Positions 9,543 to 16,991 of a stretch of 64,000 nt of DNA are shown one piece after another. Each line of letters starts with the position of its first letter. The stretch's first letter is position 1. The translations under genes and the position numbers were made by a program. Origin of the DNA: Bordetella hinzii LMG 13501 (GTDB taxonomy: Bacteria; Pseudomonadota; Gammaproteobacteria; Burkholderiales; Burkholderiaceae_B). A model generated the notes under the pieces. That model was given only the letters and a program-made list of their open reading frames with translations, searched no databases and was not told the origin of the DNA. The stretch covers positions 62,001 to 126,000 of the forward strand of contig NZ_LRUJ01000009.1 of the NCBI RefSeq assembly GCF_001548475.1, read 5' to 3'.

Positions 9543-9959
9543 ATGGCATCCGTTTCCAATCTGGACGATGACGACGGCGCGGCCGTGGACGGCATCAACA
9601 TCACGCCGCTGGTCGACGTGCTCATGGTGGTGCTGGTCATGTTCATCCTGACGGCCACGGCGCAGATCGCCGGCATCAAGGTGAATCTGCCCAAGGCCAG
9701 CTCCTCGGTCTCGCTGTCGCAGCCCAAGACCAAGGCCATTTCGATCAACGAGGCGGGCCAGGTCTTCCTGGACGCCTATCCCGTGACGCTGCCCGAACTG
9801 GAAGACCGGCTGCGCACCGAGAAAGCGCTCAATCCCGATGTCCCCGTGATCGTGCGCGGCGACGCCGTGGTGCAGTACCAGAAGGTCGTCGAGGTGCTGG
9901 ACCTGCTGCGCCGCCTGGAGCTCTCGCAGGTGGGCCTGGTGACGGGCAAGGCCGGCTGA
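9543..9959 (+). CDS. ExbD/TolR family biopolymer transport protein
   Basis: 138 residues, the usual ExbD length. An acidic cytoplasmic start leads into one membrane segment with the conserved NITPLVDVLMVVLVMF motif, where Asp25 is the expected proton-carrying residue. The periplasmic domain includes VIVRGDAVVQYQKVVEVLD, typical of ExbD. It should form a proton channel with the upstream ExbB fusion and energise the TonB encoded 16 bases downstream. The ATG at 9543 was chosen because it follows GGGGCAGG and begins the conserved family N-terminus; the frame is open further upstream only as antisense-like shadow sequence over exbB. Confidence 0.93.
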   Translation: MASVSNLDDDDGAAVDGINITPLVDVLMVVLVMFILTATAQIAGIKVNLPKASSSVSLSQPKTKAISINEAGQVFLDAYPVTLPELEDRLRTEKALNPDVPVIVRGDAVVQYQKVVEVLDLLRRLELSQVGLVTGKAG

Positions 9960-9975
9960 GCGAGGCGTATCCATC

Positions 9976-10680
9976 ATGTCGTCCAAGTTTCCCGATCCGA
10001 GCCGCGGGCTCCGCCTCAAGCGCATCTTGCGCGGGGGAGCGGGCGTGGCGCTGGCCGCGCTGCTGGGCTATTTCCTGTGGCAATGGGCCCATGACATGGC
10101 CGGGGTGCGGCGCGAAGCGCCCAAGGTGGCGGCCATCATCCCCTTGCCGCCACCGCCGCCCCCGCCGCCCGAGCCGGAAAAGCCGCCCGAGCCCGAACCG
10201 CCCAAGGAAGAAGAGAAGCTCGTCGAGCCCGATCCCGTGCCCGCCGAGCCGCCCAAGCCGGCCGAAGAGGCTCCGCCCACGCCGGCCAACGATGTGGCCA
10301 ATCCCATGCAGATCGATGGCCAGGCGCAGGCCGGCAGCGATGCGTTCAACATCGGCGCGGGGCAGGGCGGCGGCATGTCGGGCTCCGGCGGCGGACGCGG
10401 GGGCAATGCCACCTATGGCCAATACATGTCCTATGTGTTGGGCAAGATCCTGCGCGAGAACGACAGCACGCGCCAACTGGCGTTCCGCATGCAGGTGCGC
10501 ATCTGGCTGACACCGCAAGGGCAGGTATCGCGGGTCGAGGTGGAGCGTTCCAGCGGCGACGCCGAGATCGACGCCAAGGTGCTGGCCGCATTGCGCGCCG
10601 TGCCCGCGGTCGACGAGCGTCCGCCCGCCACCTTGCCCATGCCCATCCGCGCCTCGCTCAGCGGACGGCGCCCATCGTGA
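9976..10680 (+). CDS. TonB-family energy transducer
   Basis: 234 residues. A basic start and one membrane anchor (about 23-41) are followed by a long Pro/Glu/Lys-rich spacer (about 55-106, with PPPPPPPPEPEKPPEPEP), a Gly-rich linker (about 125-140) and a TonB C-terminal domain (about 150-230; VRIWLTPQGQVSRVEVERS and SSGDAEIDAKVLAALRAVP). It should span the periplasm and pass energy from the ExbB/ExbD pair to an outer-membrane partner. No TonB-dependent receptor gene is seen nearby; the only outer-membrane proteins in the operon are TpsB and the porin encoded downstream, which makes the target an open question. Confidence 0.9.
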   Translation: MSSKFPDPSRGLRLKRILRGGAGVALAALLGYFLWQWAHDMAGVRREAPKVAAIIPLPPPPPPPPEPEKPPEPEPPKEEEKLVEPDPVPAEPPKPAEEAPPTPANDVANPMQIDGQAQAGSDAFNIGAGQGGGMSGSGGGRGGNATYGQYMSYVLGKILRENDSTRQLAFRMQVRIWLTPQGQVSRVEVERSSGDAEIDAKVLAALRAVPAVDERPPATLPMPIRASLSGRRPS

Positions 10681-10715
10681 TCTCCCCTCATTGCATCCTA
10701 TTGGAGTTGAAGTCC

Positions 10716-12434
10716 ATGACGTTCGTACACACGCGCACGGCCCTGGCGCTGGCGCTGGCCCTCGCGGCGGGACCGGCGGCCGCCCAGGCCCCTTCGGACA
10801 ACGCCACCGTCAATCTCATCCGCCTGCTGGTGCAGCAAGGCGTGCTCAAGCCGGACCAGGCCGATGCGCTGCTCAAGCAGGCCGAGGCCGAGGCCCAGGC
10901 GGCGCGGACGACGGCCGGCGCTTCCCAGGCCCAGGCCGGCGATGTCCGCGTTCCTTATATTCCCGCCTCGGTGCGCGCGGAGATCCGCGAGGAGGTCAAG
11001 CAGGAGGTCGTGGCCCAGGCCAAGGCCGAGAACTGGGCCCAGCCGAATACGTTCCCGGACTGGGTCTCGCGCATCACCATCGACGGCGATATGCGCGTGC
11101 GCAATGAATCGCGCTTCTATGACAGCCGCAATAGCAATGAGATCCTGGACCTGGCCCGCATGAACGCCAGCGGCCCCTTCCTCATGGGGACCTATGCCGC
11201 CGATGGCACTTTCCAGCCCCAGGACGGCGACCGCCGCTATCTCAATACCCGCGAAGACCGCCGCAACCTGTGGCGCATCCGCGCCCGGCTGGGCATCAAG
11301 GCGCAACTGAGCGAGGACTGGATCGCCGGTATCCGCCTGGCCAGTGGCACGGACGACAGCCCCGTCTCCACGTCCGACACGCTGGGCAATGACATGGGCA
11401 AGAAGAATCTCTGGCTGGACCAGGCCTATCTGAGCTGGCGCGCCGCCGACTGGATGACGGCCACGGCCGGCCGGGCCGCCAACCCCTTCGTGTCCACCGA
11501 CCTGCTGTATTCCAGCGACCTCAATTTCGATGGCCTGTCCGCCGTATTCAAAAAGCCGCTGGAGGGCAAGCCCGTCACGCTGTTCGGCACGCTGGGCGCG
11601 TTCGTGCTCGACTACGCCAAGAACGGCGGCACCTATTACCAGGGCGAAGGCAAGAGCGAGAACAAGTGGCTGTTGGGCGCCCAGGTGGGCGCGGATTGGC
11701 GCATCGACGAGAGCAACCGCCTGCGCGGCGCCCTGGCCTACTATCACTTCGACAATATCGCCGGCCAGCGTTCTTCGCCCTGCGTGGTCTATTCCAAGTC
11801 GGATGTGTGCAGCACCGACTGGTCGCGGCCGTCCTTCATGCAAAAGGGGAACACGCTCTTCTTGCTGCGCGACATCGTGCCCAGCGGCATCGCCGGCGTA
11901 TCCGAATACCAGTACCTGGGCCTGGCGTCCCAGTTCAACCTGCTCGACCTGAACCTGCAATACGACACCCGTGTCTTCAATGGCCTGGGGCTGCGCCTGG
12001 CGGGCAATTATGTGCGCAACCTGGCCTACAAGCGCGGCAAGATGGAGGATCGCGCCGGCGGCCTGAACAATATCGCGTCCAATGTCGGCTACGACAGCAC
12101 CGACCCGGCCAATCCGCGCGCCACCGGCATCCAGAGCGGCCCCAACGCCTGGATGCTGCAGGCCACGCTGGGCAATGGCTTCGGCCTGAACGACAAGGGC
12201 GATTGGATGGCTTTCGTGGGCTACAAATACATCCAGCCCGACGCCATGCCGGACGCCTACAACGATCCGACTTTCCATCTCGGCGGCACCAATGCCCGCG
12301 GCTATTACCTCGGCGCGGGCTATGCCATCGACAAGAACGTCTTCGCGCAGATGCGCTGGATCAGTTCCAAGGAAGTCTATGGGCCGCCGCTGTCCATCGA
12401 CGTGTTGCAGTTCGAGCTCAACGCCAGGTTCTAG
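10716..12434 (+). CDS. Putative outer-membrane porin (Porin_5-like)
   Basis: 572 residues. A signal peptide ends at AAAQA, then an acidic/Ala-rich helical segment (LKPDQADALLKQAEAEAQ) and a barrel rich in alternating aromatic residues, ending in ELNARF with a terminal Phe. Segments such as DGDMRVRNESRFYD, RIRARLGIKAQLSEDW and GRAANPFVSTDLLYSSDL are typical of the 'putative porin' family of proteobacteria. The ATG at 10716 is preferred over an upstream in-frame ATG at 10677 because it has GGAG at 10703 and begins a clean signal peptide. Two Cys (CVVYSKSDVC) may form a loop disulfide. It lies between tonB and a coiled-coil protein gene one base downstream. Confidence 0.85.
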   Translation: MTFVHTRTALALALALAAGPAAAQAPSDNATVNLIRLLVQQGVLKPDQADALLKQAEAEAQAARTTAGASQAQAGDVRVPYIPASVRAEIREEVKQEVVAQAKAENWAQPNTFPDWVSRITIDGDMRVRNESRFYDSRNSNEILDLARMNASGPFLMGTYAADGTFQPQDGDRRYLNTREDRRNLWRIRARLGIKAQLSEDWIAGIRLASGTDDSPVSTSDTLGNDMGKKNLWLDQAYLSWRAADWMTATAGRAANPFVSTDLLYSSDLNFDGLSAVFKKPLEGKPVTLFGTLGAFVLDYAKNGGTYYQGEGKSENKWLLGAQVGADWRIDESNRLRGALAYYHFDNIAGQRSSPCVVYSKSDVCSTDWSRPSFMQKGNTLFLLRDIVPSGIAGVSEYQYLGLASQFNLLDLNLQYDTRVFNGLGLRLAGNYVRNLAYKRGKMEDRAGGLNNIASNVGYDSTDPANPRATGIQSGPNAWMLQATLGNGFGLNDKGDWMAFVGYKYIQPDAMPDAYNDPTFHLGGTNARGYYLGAGYAIDKNVFAQMRWISSKEVYGPPLSIDVLQFELNARF

Positions 12435-12435
12435 C

Positions 12436-13050
12436 ATGAAGATCACGTCCCATCCCATGCGCGCGGCCATGCTGGTCTTGATCGCCGGGCTGGCCGCGCC
12501 GGCCTCGGCCCAGTCCATGGAGGAGCGGCTGCGCGCCCAGCTGCGCACCACCACGCAGCAATTGCAGCAATTGCAGAGCCAGCAGGCGCAGGCCAATGCG
12601 GCGCGCGCCGCCGCCGAGGCGCAACGCGACACCGCGCAGAAAGAGGTGCAGCGCCTGGGCGCGCTGCTGGAAGATACCCGGCGCGCGCAAGGGGCGTTGG
12701 CCGAACGCCAGGCCTCGGCCGAGGCCCGCCTGGCCGCGGCCCACGCGCAGGCCGGCAAGCAGCGCGCCGCCTATGACGAGCTCCTGGCCCTGGCGCGCGC
12801 CGAAGGCCAGGCCGCCACGCGCTCGCTGGCCGAGCGCGACAGCCAGCTCAAGGCCTGCGTCGGCCGCAATGAGGCGCTCTACGCGGCCGGCAAGGAGATT
12901 CTTTCCGCCTATGAGTCCTTCAGCACCGGCGACCTCCTGGCCTTGCGCCAGCCCTTCTCGCAGCAGGCCCGGGTGGCCTTTGACGAGGGCGCCCAGGCCC
13001 TGGGCGACAAACTGTACGACGGCAGGTACCAAGCGGGCCCGGCCAGATAG
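12436..13050 (+). CDS. Periplasmic coiled-coil protein of unknown function
   Basis: 204 residues. A signal peptide (about 1-25, cut after ASAQ) is followed by a long coiled coil (about 30-140) rich in Gln, Ala, Arg and Glu, with heptad-like repeats such as LRTTTQQLQQLQSQQAQ. A short globular end (LKACVGRNEALYAAGKEILSAYESF) completes it. The start codon lies one base after the porin stop, which indicates translational coupling. I do not recognise a defined family. By context it may bridge or space envelope components of the operon; that is inference. Confidence 0.75.
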   Translation: MKITSHPMRAAMLVLIAGLAAPASAQSMEERLRAQLRTTTQQLQQLQSQQAQANAARAAAEAQRDTAQKEVQRLGALLEDTRRAQGALAERQASAEARLAAAHAQAGKQRAAYDELLALARAEGQAATRSLAERDSQLKACVGRNEALYAAGKEILSAYESFSTGDLLALRQPFSQQARVAFDEGAQALGDKLYDGRYQAGPAR

Positions 13051-13090
13051 GGCCGGCCGCGCCGATCTTAGTGTTTTTATGGGAAACATC

Positions 13091-13552
13091 ATGAACCAAG
13101 CTTCTCTTCTCCAGGCCATCGATGCTGTCCGCTTGCAGGGTCTGCTGCAAGACATGGGGTATCGCGTGACGCTGTCCGAACAGGCCGGCCAGGCGCAGCT
13201 GCTCAGCGCCGCGCAGGGTATCGGTTTCGCGGTTCGCCTGGGCAACGCCGCGGCGGACACGGGCGAGTACGTCGACTACACCCTGAGCTGCGTGCTGCGC
13301 GTGCAGACCCGCCTGCCGGCCGGCCTCGTCGAAAGCTGGAACACCAGCAAGCGCTTTGCCCGCCTGGCACTGCAGGCGGACTTCCTGGTCATGGAAATGG
13401 ACGTCATCCTCGCAGGCGGGGTGAGCGAAGACCACCTGCGCGCCACGACCGAACTATGGGACCGTCTGCTGCAGGAGCTGGTCATGTTCCTGCGCAACTT
13501 CGCCGAACAGGCCGAGGCGGGCCAAGCCGCCGGCGAGTCGGTGGCCGCATGA
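13091..13552 (+). CDS. YbjN-like protein (type III secretion chaperone-like fold)
   Basis: 153 residues, no signal peptide, so cytoplasmic. The layout (short helix with LLQAIDAVRLQGLLQDMGY, a beta sheet, then VESWNTSKRFARLALQADFLVMEMDV) matches YbjN/DUF1790-like proteins, which have a chaperone-type fold and poorly known roles. The ATG at 13091 is favoured because GGGA lies just upstream; another ATG at 13079 has no ribosome site. Its stop overlaps the start of the next gene (ATGA), so the two are translationally coupled. Confidence 0.75.
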   Translation: MNQASLLQAIDAVRLQGLLQDMGYRVTLSEQAGQAQLLSAAQGIGFAVRLGNAAADTGEYVDYTLSCVLRVQTRLPAGLVESWNTSKRFARLALQADFLVMEMDVILAGGVSEDHLRATTELWDRLLQELVMFLRNFAEQAEAGQAAGESVAA

Positions 13553-14508
13553 TCGCCCGGTCCTTCTTGCACACCGCCCTGGCCGCCGGCCTGGGCTTGG
13601 CGCTGGCCGGCTGCGGGCCGGACAAGCCGGCGCAGGCCGAGCCGGCCAAGACGGAAAACCCGGCGGCGGCCGTGCCCCCCGCCGGGCCGGCCGACACGCC
13701 GGTCGCCACGCTGGGGGCCGTATCCATCGGCGCCCAGGAACTGGCGCAATGGCTGGCCGCCTTGCCGCAGCCGCAGCGTGACAACCTGAAGGCCGACCGC
13801 GCCGCCCTGGACCGCCTCATCCGCGGCGGCCTGGCCGACAAGGCGCTGGTGGCCCAGGCCCGCGCCCAGGGCTGGACCGACAAGGAAGAGATCAAGCGCG
13901 CCATGCAGGCCGCGCAGGAACAGGTAGTGCTGCGCAGCTATCTCGATTCGGTCAGCGAGCCGCCGCAGAGCTATCCCGGCGAAGACGAGCTGCGCGCGGC
14001 CTACGAACAGGCCCGCGAGCGCCTGACGCAGCCGGCCGGCTATCGCATCAGCCAGATTTTCATTGCCGCGCCCTTTGGCGAGCCGGACAAAGTGGCCGCC
14101 GCCTCCCGGCAGATCCAGGACCTGGCGCGCCGCGCCGCCCGTGGCGACTTCGCCGCGCTGGCGCGCGAGTATTCGCAAGACCCGGCCAGCGCCGCCCAGG
14201 GCGGCGACAACGGGTTCGCGACCCTGGCCCAGCTGGTGCCGGAATTGCGGGCAGTGGTCGCCAAGCTCAAGCCTGGCGAGGTCAGCGCCCCTGTCCAGCT
14301 GCCGGGCGGGTTTCATTTGCTCAAGCTGACCGAGCTGCGCGAGGCCCGCGTGGCCGATTACGAACAGGTCAAGCCCCAATTGCGGGCGGCCTTGCGCGCC
14401 GGCCGCCAGGAACAGGCGGCGCAGGCCTATCTGGAGGGATTGCTCAATGCCGGGACCGTCAGCATCGATGGCAAGGCACTCAGTGCGGCGATCGGCGCCG
14501 GACAATGA
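13549..14508 (+). CDS. Parvulin-type peptidyl-prolyl isomerase lipoprotein
   Basis: 319 residues. A lipoprotein signal ends in LALAGC, followed by a Pro/Ala-rich linker. The N-terminal helical part (about 55-140) resembles SurA/PrsA chaperone arms, and a parvulin (PpiC) domain covers about 160-265, with YRISQIFIAAPF, FAALAREYSQDP, GGDNGF and LPGGFHLLKLTE as recognisable blocks. Such proteins help fold secreted or outer-membrane proteins in the periplasm. In this operon the likely clients are the exoprotein, TpsB or the porin. The start overlaps the previous stop by four bases. EpsD-like PPIases of polysaccharide loci are a possible relative. Confidence 0.88.
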   Translation: MIARSFLHTALAAGLGLALAGCGPDKPAQAEPAKTENPAAAVPPAGPADTPVATLGAVSIGAQELAQWLAALPQPQRDNLKADRAALDRLIRGGLADKALVAQARAQGWTDKEEIKRAMQAAQEQVVLRSYLDSVSEPPQSYPGEDELRAAYEQARERLTQPAGYRISQIFIAAPFGEPDKVAAASRQIQDLARRAARGDFAALAREYSQDPASAAQGGDNGFATLAQLVPELRAVVAKLKPGEVSAPVQLPGGFHLLKLTELREARVADYEQVKPQLRAALRAGRQEQAAQAYLEGLLNAGTVSIDGKALSAAIGAGQ

Positions 14509-14854
14509 GGCGCGCCGCGATGCGCGGCGCCTGCATCGGGCCCGCCTGCGCGAGGCGGCCGAGCCGCCGGCCCCGGGACAGCCGCCCTGGCCGCTGGCGC
14601 AGGCCGACGCGGCGGATGCGCGGGCCGTCCAGGCTGTCTGCCGGGCCGCCAGCGAGGCGGAACTGCGCCGCCTGGTGCATGTCGCCTGCCTGGCGGAAGT
14701 GGTTTTCGGCAGCCAGGCGCTGGCCTGGCGCTGGATGTGCGAACCCAAGATGCGCCTGCGCGGGGCGACGCCCCTGGCCTGCGCGCTGCGCGCGCGCGAA
14801 TACCGCAACATCGAACGCTGGCTGATGCAGATCGAGGAAGGAGGCCTGGCATGA
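14447..14854 (+). CDS. MbcA/ParS/Xre-type antitoxin-like protein (DUF2384)
   Basis: 135 residues from ATG 14447; ATG 14468 is an alternative start. Either start overlaps the end of the PPIase gene. The C-terminal part (about 70-135) fits the DUF2384 toxin-binding domain: AEVVFGSQALAWRWM, then LRGATPLACALRAREYRNIERWLMQI. The N-terminus is Arg-rich and does not clearly show a complete HTH. Antitoxins of this family neutralise RES toxins, and a RES gene follows with an ATGA overlap. Cotranscription with ten envelope genes rather than a self-contained promoter is unusual for a toxin-antitoxin pair. Confidence 0.75.
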   Translation: MPGPSASMARHSVRRSAPDNEARRDARRLHRARLREAAEPPAPGQPPWPLAQADAADARAVQAVCRAASEAELRRLVHVACLAEVVFGSQALAWRWMCEPKMRLRGATPLACALRAREYRNIERWLMQIEEGGLA

Positions 14855-15330
14855 TCACCCTGTGGCGCCTGAGCAATGAAACCGATCTGCGCGGGTGGTC
14901 CAGCGGCGGACGCTGGATCAGCGCGGGCGACCGCATCATCGTGCTGGATCCCACCCCGCTGGGCGCGCTGTGCGCGCGCCTGGCCCTGGCCGAGGTGTCG
15001 CACCCGGATGCGCTGCCGCGCGGCTATCGTCTGCTGCGCCTGCGCGCGCCGCGCTCGGTGCAGGAATGCCCGCCCGGCAAGGCCGTGGCCATGCAGGCCG
15101 CCATCCAACGCTGGTATGACGAGACGGCCTCGCTGCTGCTGGCCGTCGACAGCGGCCTGGGCAGGCGCCAATACCTGCTCAACGGCCTGCACCCGGCGCT
15201 GGCCGACTGCGATGCGCGGCTCATCGACGCCGCGCAGGCGCAGGAGCTGCTCCAGGCCGAGGCCGCGGCCCACCTGCGGCCGGGCAGCTCCTGGCTGGCC
15301 CGGCCGCGCCCGGCGGCCGGCCACCCCTAG
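14851..15330 (+). CDS. RES-domain protein, probably degenerate NAD-degrading toxin
   Basis: 159 residues, the normal RES size. Conserved features are the N-terminal LWRL, the SGGRW motif at about 17-21, and the YLLNGLHPALADCDARLI block near the end. In active RES proteins I expect an aromatic residue and then an ALLE-type Glu after GRW; here the matching segments read RIIVLDPTP and LGALCARLAL, so the Tyr and Glu seem to be lost. Family members (MbcT, ParT) destroy NAD+ or modify metabolic enzymes. This one may be inactive or altered. Its TAG stop shares the CTAG with the stop of the convergent marC-like gene. Confidence 0.75.
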   Translation: MITLWRLSNETDLRGWSSGGRWISAGDRIIVLDPTPLGALCARLALAEVSHPDALPRGYRLLRLRAPRSVQECPPGKAVAMQAAIQRWYDETASLLLAVDSGLGRRQYLLNGLHPALADCDARLIDAAQAQELLQAEAAAHLRPGSSWLARPRPAAGHP

Positions 15331-16034
15331 CGCGGCGCGGCGGCGTGAGGGGCGCTCGCCAGATAGGTGGTGATGATTTCCAGCACGCCGTTGATGACGA
15401 ACTGCACGCCCATGCAGACCAGCAGAAAGCCCATGACGCGGGAGATGGCTTCCACGCCATCATGGCCGATGAGTTTCACGATGCGGCCGGCCGAACGCAG
15501 GCAGATCCAGAATAGCAGGCCCAGCAAGAGGAAGACGATGAGCGGCGTCACGCTGATCACCCAGTGGGCATAGTTGTCGGCCGGGTCCAGGGTGGAGGTG
15601 GCGCTGACGATCATGGCGATGGTGCCGGGGCCGGCCGTGCCGGGCATGGCCAGCGGCACGAAGGCGATGTTGGGCGCGGCGCGCTGCGGGAGGGCGTCGG
15701 CGGCCTTGTCGGCTTCCGGGATGTCATCCACCGTGCTCTTGGGGAAAAGCATGCTGAAGCCGATGGCCGCCACGATCAGGCCGCCGGCGATGCGCAGCCC
15801 CGGGATGGAGATGCCGAAGGTGCTCATGATCCAGGCGCCGGCGTAATAGGTCACCAGCATGATGCCCACGACATAGCAGGCTGCCTGGCTGATTTGCTTC
15901 TGGCGCTCGCGGTAGGGGATCTGCTGGCCCAGCGACAGCAGCAGGGTCATGGACGTCAGGGGATTGGCCAGCGGCAGCATCAGCGTCAGGCCCAGGCCGG
16001 TCAGTTTGATCAGGTCGAGAACGTCATTGAACAT
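15327..16034 (-). CDS. MarC/NAAT-family integral membrane protein
   Basis: 235 residues with about six hydrophobic segments. The start (LIKLTGLGLTLMLPLANP) and the middle (IAFVPLAMPGTAGPGTIAMI) are hallmark MarC family blocks. MarC proteins sit in the inner membrane; some are described as neutral amino acid transporters, but most have no proven substrate. The gene is last in a minus-strand set of three and starts 18 bases after the GntR-type regulator stop. Its stop codon overlaps that of the convergent RES gene. Confidence 0.88.
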   Translation of the reverse strand: MFNDVLDLIKLTGLGLTLMLPLANPLTSMTLLLSLGQQIPYRERQKQISQAACYVVGIMLVTYYAGAWIMSTFGISIPGLRIAGGLIVAAIGFSMLFPKSTVDDIPEADKAADALPQRAAPNIAFVPLAMPGTAGPGTIAMIVSATSTLDPADNYAHWVISVTPLIVFLLLGLLFWICLRSAGRIVKLIGHDGVEAISRVMGFLLVCMGVQFVINGVLEIITTYLASAPHAAAPR

Positions 16035-16052
16035 GGGGGCGGGTTTCCGGGG

Positions 16053-16928
16053 TCAGGCGTGCAGGAGAGGCGTGATCGCTTCGATGCTGCGCAGCGTGTG
16101 CTGCAAGTGCTCGCGCAGGGCTTGGGAGGCCGCGGCCAGATGCTGGGCTTCGATCAGGTCGAGAATATGCAGATGCTGCGCGCAGTGCTCGCGATAGCGC
16201 TTGCGGTCGCGCATGGAGCGGTATGACAGCAGGCGGCGCACCCGGTTCACGCGGCGGATGGCATCGACGAAGAAGGCGTTGTGCGAGGCCTCGACCAGTG
16301 ATTCGTGGAAATGCACGCCGCGCGCATGCAGCTGGTCGGCGCTGGCGGTCTCGATGCCGCCTCGCAGCAGCTGCAGCTCGGCCTGGCGGCAACGGGCCAG
16401 CACGGCGGGATCCAGCCGATAGCCAGGTTCGAGCAGGGCGGCCGGCTCCAGCGCCAGGCGCAGGCGGTACGACTGCAGCAAGGCGTCGGGCGTGCGCATC
16501 ATGGACGAGAACTCCCAGCCATAGCCGGGGCGGCGCGTGATCCAGCCTTCGGCCGCGATGCGGTCCAGCACGGCATTGAGCTGCGCCACCGTCAGCTGGT
16601 AGCGCTGGCGCAGCTGGGCCTCGGTCACGGCCTCGGGCAGTTCGCCGCTCAGCAGATCGTCGGCGATGCGGAAATAGGCTTGGTCGCCCGGCTCTGGCGG
16701 TGGCGAGGCGTCGGCCCGCCCGGCAGGCTCGGCGACGAAATAGCCGCGGTTGGGCTGCCGGTCCAGCAGGCCTTGGCCGGCCAGTCCGCGCAAGGCCTGG
16801 TTGACCGGTGTGCGCGAGACCCGCAGCCGGTCGGCCAGCCATTGCGCCGGCAGATGCGAACCCGGGGCCAGGCCTTCGGTCTGGATCAGCTGGATGATCT
16901 GCGCGGCAAGGGCGGTGTGCGGTTTCAT
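16053..16928 (-). CDS. GntR-family regulator with two winged-helix segments and an FCD-type domain
   Basis: About 291 residues (ATG at 16928; an in-frame ATG at 16937 adds three residues). Residues about 5-67 form a GntR winged helix (LADRLRVSRTPVNQALRGLA, then RQPNRGYFV). A second, similar unit follows at about 85-145 (IADDLLSGELPEAV, LRQRYQLTVAQLNAVLDRIA, RRPGYGWEF). The remainder is an FCD-like ligand domain with the His set HFHESL, HCAQHLHIL and LREHLQHTL, which usually binds a metal and a carboxylic acid. It probably regulates the aconitase gene just upstream, in response to an organic acid; the ligand is inferred from context only. Confidence 0.85.
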   Translation of the reverse strand: MKPHTALAAQIIQLIQTEGLAPGSHLPAQWLADRLRVSRTPVNQALRGLAGQGLLDRQPNRGYFVAEPAGRADASPPPEPGDQAYFRIADDLLSGELPEAVTEAQLRQRYQLTVAQLNAVLDRIAAEGWITRRPGYGWEFSSMMRTPDALLQSYRLRLALEPAALLEPGYRLDPAVLARCRQAELQLLRGGIETASADQLHARGVHFHESLVEASHNAFFVDAIRRVNRVRRLLSYRSMRDRKRYREHCAQHLHILDLIEAQHLAAASQALREHLQHTLRSIEAITPLLHA

Positions 16929-16991
16929 GCGTCTCACTTTAACCCGGACACCGGCGAGCCGGCCGTGGGCCGGGCCGGGGCGCCTCCCGGT

